Shown one piece after another: positions 9,200 through 17,165 of a stretch of DNA of 50,842 nucleotides (positions are counted from its first letter, which is position 1; every line of letters begins with the position of its first letter). Position numbers and translations under genes: made by a program. The DNA lies in contig CAJTRS010000014.1 in the NCBI GenBank assembly GCA_910578805.1, positions 1 through 50,842 of the forward strand. The letters are read 5' to 3'. Source of the stretch: an uncultured Muribaculaceae bacterium. Lineage in GTDB: Bacteria > Bacteroidota > Bacteroidia > Bacteroidales > Muribaculaceae. The notes under the pieces are model-generated. The model made no database searches. It was not told where the DNA came from and saw nothing but the letters and a program-made list of their open reading frames with translations.

Positions 9200-10255
9200 T
9201 TATCTAATTAATATAGATACTTTTTTCCATAAAAATTTACGTGGTTGATCTAATATAACTGAAATGGTAAATATTACAATTAAAAATAAGAATTCCAGAG
9301 ATATGCAAAGTATTCCATCATAGTTATCGAATAGAAATTTTGAAATCTTGCAAAACCAAACTTGAAGAATGTGCGGGTCGTAATGAAATAAATATGCTGC
9401 AAATGCTGATGCAGATATGAAATTGATAAATTTATTATATCTTAATTTTATATTGGCAAATAGCAACATTAATGAAACAGCAGCAACTATCATTATTGGA
9501 TTAGCATAGCTCATGCACATTCCAGAAAATAAGAACGTATTGTGTTTTGCATCAAAGAAATAAATAGTTGAAGTAATAAGTATTGGTAATATGATTAATA
9601 GCAATAATATTTTTCTGCTTATTGATTGACTGGTATTTATATTGAGATATCTTCCGAGAATGTAAAGTCCAATAAATGAGAATGTGGAATACCCACTGCA
9701 AATAAAAGGTGCAGACCCTCTTATGGAATATATTGTCTGAAATAGATAAAATGAAATCAAAAAATATTTAAGTTGTTTTTGGGTTGTCTTTTCAACCAGA
9801 GCATTCAATGCTGGAGCTATGATATATAATCCGATATATGCTTTTATAAACCAATCCCATTTGGATAGAAAAAAGACTTGTGCCAGACCAGTCAGATTAA
9901 AAGTGTCTATGCCAATAATAAGTGTTACACAATATATTCCGACAGAGAAATACAGACATTGAAAAGCAAACTTACAAAAACCTTTTATGCTTGGCCTTAT
10001 TGAAAACCACCCTGAAATTAAGATAAATATATTTACACACATGCAACATGTGATACATAAAATTATGCGAGTTGCAGACGCCAACGGGTCAATTTCGATT
10101 GAGTCTTGTGTTGGAGTACCTAAGGCATAGAAATTAGCGTGTACGGCAAGCACCATAAACATAGCTATAATTCTGAGTAGCTCCATGTTTGTTTGTCGGG
10201 GCCCAGTAGTTATAGAATTAATAGCTGTTTTGTTGGATTTATTTTTCAGTTTCAT
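9200..10255 (-). CDS. Acyltransferase family 3 membrane protein (polysaccharide O-acyltransferase)
   Basis: Integral membrane acyltransferase-3 protein of 351 residues with about ten hydrophobic helices, expected to O-acetylate a sugar of the repeat unit using acyl-CoA. The family signature is at the N-terminus: TNMELLRIIAMFMVLAVHAN contains the conserved R and catalytic-type H. It then has ILISGWFSI near residue 78. It is a divergent paralogue of the protein at 15110-16168, sharing ELLRI, the H, ALGxPT and ISGWFSI in the same order, but is far more AT-rich. The start at 10255 leaves an N-terminal tail similar in size to the paralogue's. Confidence 0.88.
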   Translation of the reverse strand: MKLKNKSNKTAINSITTGPRQTNMELLRIIAMFMVLAVHANFYALGTPTQDSIEIDPLASATRIILCITCCMCVNIFILISGWFSIRPSIKGFCKFAFQCLYFSVGIYCVTLIIGIDTFNLTGLAQVFFLSKWDWFIKAYIGLYIIAPALNALVEKTTQKQLKYFLISFYLFQTIYSIRGSAPFICSGYSTFSFIGLYILGRYLNINTSQSISRKILLLLIILPILITSTIYFFDAKHNTFLFSGMCMSYANPIMIVAAVSLMLLFANIKLRYNKFINFISASAFAAYLFHYDPHILQVWFCKISKFLFDNYDGILCISLEFLFLIVIFTISVILDQPRKFLWKKVSILIR

Positions 10256-10270
10256 TTACTGATAATTTGG

Positions 10271-10291
10271 ATTACTATATAGTATAGTAAT
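10271..10291. repeat. AT-rich intergenic inverted repeat
   Basis: ATTACTATA and TATAGTAAT flank a 3-nt TAG centre, giving 9-bp arms. It lies in the 65-nt gap between a GT2 gene and the downstream acyltransferase, the widest gap inside the polysaccharide operon. No T-tract follows, so it is not an obvious terminator. It could be an mRNA processing or stability element, or a recombination scar. Confidence 0.5.
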
Positions 10292-10320
10292 GGATTATGA
10301 TATCAAAGATTTTTGTCCTA

Positions 10321-11331
10321 TCAATATGCCCAGTCAATACCTTTTAGGCGTTTATGAATTAATAAATATAAAGTTATGAGAGTTGCAGAGTTTGTTTTAG
10401 CTATTAAATTGAATAATTTTTGTCTTTTCCATAATGATCGTTTCATGGTATTTCGTAAAATCAGTTTGCTAGCATGAGTAGATAAAATTTGTTTAATTAA
10501 TCGTCTGCGGTTATAAAAAGAAATGTTACATTGCCTAACGTATTCAATGGATTTTACAAAAAAACCAAAACAACCGTTGGCTAAGAGCAATTTATTGTTG
10601 CAATTAAAAATGGTGCTTAAATGATCAATCAATTCTTTATATAAAGAAGAGTATAAGTAGTAGTTTTGTGCTATTGTAGCATAATTTTTTGATAAAGTTG
10701 AATCACCATGATTATAGTGGTACAGGCGTTTATTAGAGGTTCTTATCGATGAAATATGTAAAATATAATTTAAAACAAACAAAGAATCCTCTCCGTTATT
10801 AATCCTAATATCGAATCTAATATTATATTTGGAGATAATGTCGCCTCTAAATAATTTACACCAGGGAGCGGTAAAATTACAGATATTTGAAAATGCATTA
10901 AGGCAATTCCTTATTTCTGGGCCGATGAAATTTTTTGTAGGAACTTGGTCGTCCCAAATTTCTGATGTGTTTTCAAGAACGAACGAGTTGACAATTAAAT
11001 CATAGCTTTTTGCGTCGCTTAAATCTTCTAAATAAACGGATTCTACCCAATCGTCGGAATCTATAAATGTGATCCATTCACCGCCCGCACGGTCAAGACC
11101 GTAATTGCGTGCGGAGCTTACGCCTCCGTTGTCTTTATGCAGGGCAATAAAACGATTGTCGTTGGCGGCATATTCGTCAATGATGTTTCGGCTTGAATCT
11201 GTGCTCCCGTCGTTGACCATGAGCACTTCAAAATCGGAAAAAGTCTGCGCTTTTATGCTGTCAAGACATTGCAATAGTGTTTTTTCTGAGTTAAATATCG
11301 GTACTATTATTGATATTGTTGGTGAGGGCAT
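10321..11331 (-). CDS. Glycosyltransferase family 2 protein, compositionally mosaic
   Basis: GT2 glycosyltransferase of 336 residues. The N-terminal catalytic block is standard: ISIIVPIFNSEKTLLQCLDS, NDGSTDSS near residue 42, NGGVSSARNYGLD near residue 70 and metal-binding IDSDDW near residue 94. The C-terminal two thirds is basic, aromatic and AT-rich. The first 95 or so codons are visibly richer in G+C than the rest, so the gene may be a recombinant. Its start overlaps the end of the pyruvyl transferase gene by 41 nt, an unusually long overlap in this operon. Sugar specificity unknown. Confidence 0.88.
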   Translation of the reverse strand: MPSPTISIIVPIFNSEKTLLQCLDSIKAQTFSDFEVLMVNDGSTDSSRNIIDEYAANDNRFIALHKDNGGVSSARNYGLDRAGGEWITFIDSDDWVESVYLEDLSDAKSYDLIVNSFVLENTSEIWDDQVPTKNFIGPEIRNCLNAFSNICNFTAPWCKLFRGDIISKYNIRFDIRINNGEDSLFVLNYILHISSIRTSNKRLYHYNHGDSTLSKNYATIAQNYYLYSSLYKELIDHLSTIFNCNNKLLLANGCFGFFVKSIEYVRQCNISFYNRRRLIKQILSTHASKLILRNTMKRSLWKRQKLFNLIAKTNSATLITLYLLIHKRLKGIDWAY

Positions 11332-12463
11332 TGCGTAAATAACAAATAGAATTATTGCGTAAGGTCTCGAGTTTCTGATAGACTGGTTTGTAGTCTATCG
11401 GTTGAATAAGGTGTGATTTGTTTTTTAAGTATTGTTCAGTGCTATTCACGAGTCTGTGCTTTAACCCTATATCGTTTAAAAGGGATAAAAATCGGTCTAA
11501 TCCGCGTTCATTATTGGAAATAGCGATAAACGGTTTTTCAAAAATAATGGAGAATACACACCCGTGATATGAATCGGTGACAATGAATTGCGAAGATGCG
11601 ATTTTATTAAGCCAGTATAAAATTGATTTAATGCGATTGCTTCTATTGTTCGGTTGTAGGCTTAGATTTGTTACGGTTAGGTTTAGAGAATCCGCAGTCT
11701 GTGATGTTATAGCTTGTTTGTCGGAGTTATTGTCTAAAATGTATGATGTCAATATCGAAGTATTGTATTTTGGCTTGATTTTCAATAATGAGATATAATC
11801 GTCCTTGCTGAGAAGCAGTGTTGGATCAAGGACTTTTGTGGCATTGACTTTAAATTGCTTTTTTAGAATTTCAAGGCCTGAGTCTTCACGGACAGATATT
11901 GATGAGAACTTATGTATAAGTCCTTTACATTTGATTAGATTATAAGGAGAAATGTAATTTTTCGATATTCCGAATGATGCGGCATAGGCAATCGTGATGT
12001 AATTGTTGTACTCGGTGTCCCATTCAAGGAAATATTCGGTTATGGCTGGAGAATACTCTTCGCGCCATACTTGGTCGCTGCCAATAATTATGGCATCAAA
12101 TGATGATTGATCGAGATAATGTGATAGTTCCTTAGTCGTGTATATAGGATTACTGAGGCAAATGTTGCGATTAGTAAATTTTTTATGGAATTGTGCTACT
12201 GAAACTTCATTTGTGAAATTACGAGAAAGCGGGAATGATACATATGTGTTGTCCTTGCCTTTAAGGAATTTGTTTATAATGGTTTTTGCACATATTATTG
12301 TGTAGGCCAAACGACGTCGATTGTTGAGCGGAGGTTTATATGTGTGACGGTTTATGGTTACAGGATCGTGTCCATTTCGTTTGAGTACTTGCTGTAAAGC
12401 CCAGTTCTGCAATACGCCTCCATAATTTCCATTGAATGGCAGTGTGAGGATTCCGATTTTCAT
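11291..12463 (-). CDS. Polysaccharide pyruvyl transferase family protein
   Basis: CsaB-like protein of 390 residues, a family that forms pyruvate ketals on glycans from phosphoenolpyruvate; some members in capsule loci may do other transfers. The start is the ATG in the ATGA overlap with the upstream Fe-S gene (12460-12463). MKIGILTLPFNGNYGGVLQN is the typical N-terminal glycine loop. Other family blocks are IIGSDQVWREEYSP (about residue 122) and VTDSYHGCVFSIIFEKPFI (about residues 295-313). It is paired with an FrhB-like gene, a combination common in Bacteroidetes capsule loci. AT-rich. Confidence 0.88.
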   Translation of the reverse strand: MKIGILTLPFNGNYGGVLQNWALQQVLKRNGHDPVTINRHTYKPPLNNRRRLAYTIICAKTIINKFLKGKDNTYVSFPLSRNFTNEVSVAQFHKKFTNRNICLSNPIYTTKELSHYLDQSSFDAIIIGSDQVWREEYSPAITEYFLEWDTEYNNYITIAYAASFGISKNYISPYNLIKCKGLIHKFSSISVREDSGLEILKKQFKVNATKVLDPTLLLSKDDYISLLKIKPKYNTSILTSYILDNNSDKQAITSQTADSLNLTVTNLSLQPNNRSNRIKSILYWLNKIASSQFIVTDSYHGCVFSIIFEKPFIAISNNERGLDRFLSLLNDIGLKHRLVNSTEQYLKNKSHLIQPIDYKPVYQKLETLRNNSICYLRNALTNNINNSTDI

Positions 12464-13572
12464 GTGTGGGTGAGCAGGAAAAAGCGGCGGTGAATGCGTT
12501 GGAAGATTGATTTCGATGAAGTCATGTTCCACGCTTTTGTAAAGCCATGTTTGTTAAAATAGTGGAAGAAGTAGTCGCGGTAAGCCGGGCGGGATACCGA
12601 TGTCTCGAGGCTCGGATTACCGGCTGAAGCGTTTGAATATGGTAGTGAACGTGTTTCGATATGTATGTCTCCAATTAAGTGGCGCCCTTTTTCGGTGTGT
12701 GGTATTATGAGATTGACACCGCGGTCATCGTCAAATTCAGGCGTAACACGGTCTATTCCCCAAAAATCGCCCAATGTGATGTCGGCACCAGAGCGTCCGC
12801 ATTTGGCCGGACAACCGTAGCATGACGGACGTAGGTTTATATTGCTCAGGAATGACTGCATGTAGGGATCATCGGTATATGCGGTAGTGTGGTCGCCAAT
12901 GATTATACTGTAATGTTTCCAACCTGATATTTTTGAGCGAAAAGAGATGTGCTCTATATCGGGGGTAGCTGTGATTTCTGACAGATATGATCGCCATGCT
13001 TTTGGCGACGGGACTCCGTGGCACACGGTGTCGATGGTGGTGAGTCCGGTGTGATTTTTACCGAGATATCTGAGTAGTCCGGATACTTGACAGGGTGTGC
13101 CACTGAAAAGCACTTCACGATTTTCTCCAAGTAGTTTTTTTATCCGAGGGAACGTGTCGCCAAGCCGGCTCTGTACATATTTTGAGCCGCGCATCGGTGA
13201 TAGCTCCTGCGGAGTTTCGGCAAAGTAGTGTTCCACATCATGGTTCTGACCGAAACGGACTCCGACCACTATGCCGCCGTTGTTTATGCTTCGGAGTGCC
13301 ATAGCGGTAAATACACCTCCTGAGGAGCTTTCGAGGCGTATTTTGTTATCCGGATTCTTGGCTGCAAGGCATGTTTCCGGTTTGCTCTGATTATTTCTGT
13401 TTATAATAGGGCATACGCGCTCGCACTTACCGCAATCAATGCAGCGGTTCATATCTATGACGGGATACCGGAATCCTTCGTTGTCAGGCTCCATCGTTAT
13501 GCAATGTACCGGGCAGGCATGGAAGCAGGCCGTACACCCGCAGCATTGTATCTTGTCAGTGATTTTCAGCAT
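12460..13572 (-). CDS. FrhB/FdhB-like iron-sulfur protein (Coenzyme F420 hydrogenase beta-subunit family)
   Basis: Protein of 370 residues. Two 4Fe-4S ferredoxin motifs lie at the N-terminus: CCGCTACFHACP (about residues 10-21) and CIDCGKCERVCP (about residues 42-53). FrhB-type N- and C-terminal domains follow, with GGVFTAMA near residue 87, GTPCQVSGLL near residue 145 and DFWGID near residue 257. A second group of cysteines (CYGCPAKCGRSGAD, about residue 243) may bind another cluster. F420 itself is not expected in this lineage, so the family name is misleading; the role is probably a redox step on a sugar or cofactor coupled to the adjacent pyruvyl transferase. It overlaps the flippase gene by 7 nt and the pyruvyl transferase gene by 4 nt. 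Confidence 0.88.
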   Translation of the reverse strand: MLKITDKIQCCGCTACFHACPVHCITMEPDNEGFRYPVIDMNRCIDCGKCERVCPIINRNNQSKPETCLAAKNPDNKIRLESSSGGVFTAMALRSINNGGIVVGVRFGQNHDVEHYFAETPQELSPMRGSKYVQSRLGDTFPRIKKLLGENREVLFSGTPCQVSGLLRYLGKNHTGLTTIDTVCHGVPSPKAWRSYLSEITATPDIEHISFRSKISGWKHYSIIIGDHTTAYTDDPYMQSFLSNINLRPSCYGCPAKCGRSGADITLGDFWGIDRVTPEFDDDRGVNLIIPHTEKGRHLIGDIHIETRSLPYSNASAGNPSLETSVSRPAYRDYFFHYFNKHGFTKAWNMTSSKSIFQRIHRRFFLLTHT

Positions 13573-15113
13573 CTGATCAACCTTTTGCGGAATCCGGCGA
13601 TTTTTGATATTATGAATTTGCGTTCATTGATGTTGCACCCTATATACAATATGGCCAATGCACTGCTCAATGCACTGCTGACGACTATGATAGCCAGACG
13701 TATAAATCCGTCGTTGGCTATAGGATAGATGGCTGCCGGAATTATCGTTGCGAAAAAAGAGACTTTCAATACGTTGAAAATTACGTTAATGAAGTAGTTG
13801 CGCATTGACAGACCTACCATGTTCTGCAAGAATAGAAGTCTGAGGAATAGGCATGCTGTTCCTACGCCTATGGATATTATGTAAACACAAGTAGGCGGAA
13901 ATCCGAATTTTAAAAATATATAGCTGAGAGGAAAGTTCATCAGGAGCATTCCTCCAACGGCAATTTGGTAGTTTCTTATCTTGCCGGTGGATACCTGTAG
14001 CGTTATGAGTGTGTTTGACAGTATTTCAATCAAAGCTGTTATTAGTACAAGGCGCACGAATATCACCGAATACTCCGGATATGTTTTAAGCCATAGTGTA
14101 AGAATGTATTCGGTGTCGATAATCACCGGTATTGCCAACATCATCATTATGTAATATGAGAACCGTGATCCCCGCTCTACGAGTGAAAATGTATATTTTT
14201 TATCCTGAGCGGCATACGATTTGGTTATCTGAGGGTTTACGGCAGCCATGAAATTGGCGGAAAATCCGCATATCGCATTTGACACCGTTACGGCAATACC
14301 GCGTGCCGCATTGATTACCGGGCCGAAAAATATATTCAACAATATATTGACCCCTTGGTCTTTAAGTAATCCGGCTGAACAGCCTATGGCATTCCAGCTG
14401 GCGAATCCGCCCATCTCTTTCCATAGAGACTTGTCGAAACGGAGTCTGGCGCGGCTTTCCTCGAAGTTGCGACGGCAGTAAGTAACGTAAATTATCTGTA
14501 ATATCAGGCCTATCGCGCAGAGTAGTGCGGCATATACTATCAGCCTGTCAAATAACAATGGCGAAAAGGCTATGAACAGGACTATTGCCAGCTTGAGCCC
14601 TATGTCGAGGAGTCCGATGTAGGCATATACGTTCATGCGTTCGTGAGCCATTATGGCGGCATTGTAGGGACAACTCAGCAGCCCGAGAATGAACGATAGG
14701 ATCGATGTCTGAAACACACAGTTGGCCGCAAACATGCGGTCGGCGGGTATATTCATCTGGGTGTTGAGAAACCATAGCCCTAAGGTTTCGCCAATAGTGA
14801 GTATTATCGCCGACAGCGATATCTGTATAAGCATTGAGGTGGCGAATACCTTGCCAAGACGCTCTTTGTTACCTGTGCCGAGCTCGAATGTCATGAATCG
14901 GCTTATGGCTGCTGTGAGCGAATTGGATATGAGTGCAAACATGGTGACCAAACCGCCTACCACGTTTATTATGCCGTAATCCTCCACGCCAAGTGCCTGT
15001 AGCACTAAGCGTGAGGTGTAAAGAGACACAATCATGCCAAGCAACATTCGTCCGTAGAGGAACAGGGTGTTGCGGGCTATGCGGCGTGTGTTTTCGGAGT
15101 GGTTCTGTGTCAA
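13566..15113 (-). CDS. Polysaccharide flippase (Wzx-type, MATE/MOP superfamily), TTG start
   Basis: Inner membrane protein of 515 residues with about 12-14 helices, expected to flip the undecaprenyl-linked repeat unit to the periplasm. The family N-terminus is ENTRRIARNTLFLYGRMLLG, followed by SRLVLQALGVEDYGIINVVGG. I choose a TTG start at 15113-15111 because it gives a TTGA overlap with the TGA of the upstream acyltransferase, like the ATGA overlaps elsewhere, and puts the conserved motif a few residues from the N-terminus. A longer reading from 15248 would add about 45 Arg/His/Pro-rich residues antisense-like to the membrane protein and is unlikely to be real. Confidence 0.9.
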   Translation of the reverse strand: MTQNHSENTRRIARNTLFLYGRMLLGMIVSLYTSRLVLQALGVEDYGIINVVGGLVTMFALISNSLTAAISRFMTFELGTGNKERLGKVFATSMLIQISLSAIILTIGETLGLWFLNTQMNIPADRMFAANCVFQTSILSFILGLLSCPYNAAIMAHERMNVYAYIGLLDIGLKLAIVLFIAFSPLLFDRLIVYAALLCAIGLILQIIYVTYCRRNFEESRARLRFDKSLWKEMGGFASWNAIGCSAGLLKDQGVNILLNIFFGPVINAARGIAVTVSNAICGFSANFMAAVNPQITKSYAAQDKKYTFSLVERGSRFSYYIMMMLAIPVIIDTEYILTLWLKTYPEYSVIFVRLVLITALIEILSNTLITLQVSTGKIRNYQIAVGGMLLMNFPLSYIFLKFGFPPTCVYIISIGVGTACLFLRLLFLQNMVGLSMRNYFINVIFNVLKVSFFATIIPAAIYPIANDGFIRLAIIVVSSALSSALAILYIGCNINERKFIISKIAGFRKRLIRC

Positions 15114-16168
15114 GGGTTGTAGAGGTTTAGTGGCAGCCTGAATTCTTTTATGGGCTGCGGGGTGATGGCGATTATGCGGTCCCAGAGATAGCGTCGCAGC
15201 AGGTCGGTGCCAATTCCGGCGATAAACCATGCGGCGATGGTGGCGCATAGTATCACGCAGAATGAGATTGACGAATAGGTCCGGTATATGTCGCGGATCA
15301 TATCGTAATAGACTGGGCGTAACAATACGTGCTGGTGAAGCAGGTATATGGCTAATGCCGATTTTGCCGAGTAGTTGATCAGCCGGTTGTGGCCTATTTC
15401 TGTTTTCACGGTTATCAGCAGCAGGCTCAGGGCCTGAAGTATTACCAGCGGATTCAGGTATGACAGGGCATAATGGTCAACTCTGTAGATGTTGCCTGTC
15501 AGCATGACACAAAAAAGGGTGTTTGCCGCGAAGCAGGCCGTGAATATGGCTGCGGCTTTACTGCGGCTTATGCCGTCGGCATACAGTCGGACATATCGGG
15601 CAAGCATGTACAGTCCGATGAATGCTGTGGCGGAGTATCCGTTGCTGTACCATTTGGCATGTAGGGCAAATCCGATTACGGTCTGTAGGAGGAGTATTGA
15701 AAACACTATTATCCCGAGCTGCTTGCGGTTGGTCTTGTTTACGACCGTGTTGAGCAGCGGGGATAGCAGATATAGCACCAGATATTTTCGCACAAACCAC
15801 CAAATGTTGTCCGAATCGGACAACAATCTTACGTAAGATTGTCCTTCGCACTCCCTATAACCGAGTGCATACATTGCTCCGAATATGGCAAGATAGAAGA
15901 ATGCGCACTGGAACAGTAATGTGAATAGCCCTCGCAGCGAGGCTTTGATGGAGAACCACCCGGAAATAAGTACGAATACATTGACGGCGATTATGGAGAA
16001 GGTCTCGAACCCGATGCGTACGAGGGTGCCTCCCGGATTGTCGGCCAGCTCCTCTGCGGTCGGTTGACCTAAGGCCATGAAATCGGCATGGAGGATAAGG
16101 ACAAGGAGCATTGCAGCAATGCGCAGCAACTCGATGTTGGAATTACGTGGTGGTTTTTGTGTGGTCAT
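15110..16168 (-). CDS. Acyltransferase family 3 membrane protein
   Basis: Membrane O-acyltransferase of 352 residues with about ten helices. Signature elements are SNIELLRIAAMLLVLILHAD at the N-terminus and NVFVLISGWFSIKAS near residue 80. It is probably the O-acetylase of a repeat-unit sugar. It is paralogous to the protein at 9200-10255 but has the G+C-rich composition of the host chromosome. Two abutting perfect palindromes lie inside it (15805-15842), coding for the YVRLLSDSDNIWWF region near residues 110-122. It is coupled by 4-nt overlaps to the HAD gene upstream and the flippase downstream. Confidence 0.88.
   Translation of the reverse strand: MTTQKPPRNSNIELLRIAAMLLVLILHADFMALGQPTAEELADNPGGTLVRIGFETFSIIAVNVFVLISGWFSIKASLRGLFTLLFQCAFFYLAIFGAMYALGYRECEGQSYVRLLSDSDNIWWFVRKYLVLYLLSPLLNTVVNKTNRKQLGIIVFSILLLQTVIGFALHAKWYSNGYSATAFIGLYMLARYVRLYADGISRSKAAAIFTACFAANTLFCVMLTGNIYRVDHYALSYLNPLVILQALSLLLITVKTEIGHNRLINYSAKSALAIYLLHQHVLLRPVYYDMIRDIYRTYSSISFCVILCATIAAWFIAGIGTDLLRRYLWDRIIAITPQPIKEFRLPLNLYNP
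15805..15842. repeat. Two abutting perfect palindromes within a coding region
   Basis: The first, 15805-15825, is TGTTGTCCGA, a central A, then TCGGACAACA. The second, 15823-15842, is ACAATCTTAC followed directly by GTAAGATTGT. They share three bases. In addition GGACAA (15818-15823) can pair with TTGTCC at either 15807-15812 or 15839-15844, so two hairpins compete. They lie inside the acyltransferase gene. Confidence 0.8.
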
Positions 16169-16584
16169 CGGCGGGTGAGGCGGCGCAGCAGGCCGGGCTT
16201 TTTCTGTGGCTGGGTGCGGTGCATCTCACTGATGTACCGGCGGTAGCTCCAGTTGTTGGTGATCATCTGGTAGATGGCACCCCAGTCGGGAAGGCCGCCT
16301 ATGTTGCGGTCGTCGATGTAGAGGTCGGCGTTGATCTTGCGGGGACCGGTGGCGGGTGGCGCCATGGGGTCGTCGGTATTGACGGCCTGGAATTCCAGAC
16401 CGCGGCTGCGACACCATGTCACTGCTTCTTCAAGCTCGCGGCCTTCGCGATAGGTCCATAAAATCAATATGTGGCCTTCTTTCTGAAGCCGGCGCAGGGT
16501 GTCTATGGCAAAGGGACGTTCGCGGCCTATGTGTGGATATTCGTGCTCCACGATGGTGCCGTCGAAGTCTATGGCTATTATCAT
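16165..16584 (-). CDS. Small HAD-superfamily phosphatase-like protein (BT0820-like)
   Basis: HAD-fold protein of 139 residues. The nucleophile motif is IAIDFDGTIVEHEYP (Asp6 and Asp8), WTYREGRELEEAV follows near residue 43, and the metal-binding acidic motif is LYIDDRNIGG near residue 107. I recall structurally characterised Bacteroides homologues of this small cap-less type. It lies directly after upxY with 4-nt overlaps on both sides (16581-16584 and 16165-16168), in the position where Bacteroides fragilis loci have upxZ. Substrate unknown: it may dephosphorylate a sugar phosphate or nucleotide-sugar precursor for the polysaccharide. The C-terminal tail is strongly basic. Confidence 0.85.
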   Translation of the reverse strand: MIIAIDFDGTIVEHEYPHIGRERPFAIDTLRRLQKEGHILILWTYREGRELEEAVTWCRSRGLEFQAVNTDDPMAPPATGPRKINADLYIDDRNIGGLPDWGAIYQMITNNWSYRRYISEMHRTQPQKKPGLLRRLTRR

Positions 16585-17165
16585 GTTATCGGTTCAATAA
16601 AGCATTGGGGTATATAGGCTGTGGCCACGGCGCACACACCTCTGACCGACACCACCAGACGTCGGTCGCCTCGTATGCGGGCTATGTGACCTTCGGCTCC
16701 GGCAAAGGGTCCGCCTGTCACCCGCACCTTGTCGCCGGTGTGGTAGCGTGGGCTGTCATCAGGCAGGTATTCAAGTCCTTCTGCGCCCGATGAGGTCACG
16801 AGGCGGAATATCTCCATCTCCTTGTCGGGTATAGCTGCCGGTATTCTGCCATCAGGGGTGATGCGGGTGTATAGCATGACTTTGCCCGTGTTTTCGCTCT
16901 GCACGGCGATGGCCGTGTGGCTGTCTGTGCGGAAAAACAGCAGCGAAGCTATCAGCGGGCGTGTCTTTCTGAGAATCTTGCCGTCGCGCTCTTCCGCTAT
17001 GGTGTGCGTGGGCAGATAGCATTCGATGCCTTTGGCTGTCAGAGTGTCTTTGATTGCCGGAGCGCGGTTGAAAAACACTTTCAGGGCATACCATCGTGGC
17101 AGTGTGCTGTCATTGCCGGAATGTGTCGTCATGCTGTGGGTGTTATGCGGTTTGCCAATGCGCAT
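16581..17165 (-). CDS. UpxY-family (NusG-like) transcription antiterminator of the polysaccharide operon
   Basis: NusG N-terminal domain protein. RWYALKVFFNRAPAIKDTL opens the domain; CYLPTH and the PLIASLLFFR strand follow; the C-terminal KOW-like part contains GDKVRVTGGPFAGAEGHI. In Bacteroides, UpxY proteins prevent premature termination in the leader of their own capsule operon. It is the first gene of the locus, after a long leader. The start is uncertain: I use the ATG at 17165 (194 residues), preceded by the purine-rich GGGGAATAGAAGAA; an ATG at 17132 (183 residues) is equally compatible with the domain, and a TTG at 17207 is less likely. Confidence 0.88.
   Translation of the reverse strand: MRIGKPHNTHSMTTHSGNDSTLPRWYALKVFFNRAPAIKDTLTAKGIECYLPTHTIAEERDGKILRKTRPLIASLLFFRTDSHTAIAVQSENTGKVMLYTRITPDGRIPAAIPDKEMEIFRLVTSSGAEGLEYLPDDSPRYHTGDKVRVTGGPFAGAEGHIARIRGDRRLVVSVRGVCAVATAYIPQCFIEPIT

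Noticed and set aside
15114..15248. N-terminal extension of the flippase
   Set aside because: It overlaps the acyltransferase coding region and yields an Arg/His/Pro-rich sequence unlike any flippase. The TTG at 15113 explains the junction better.
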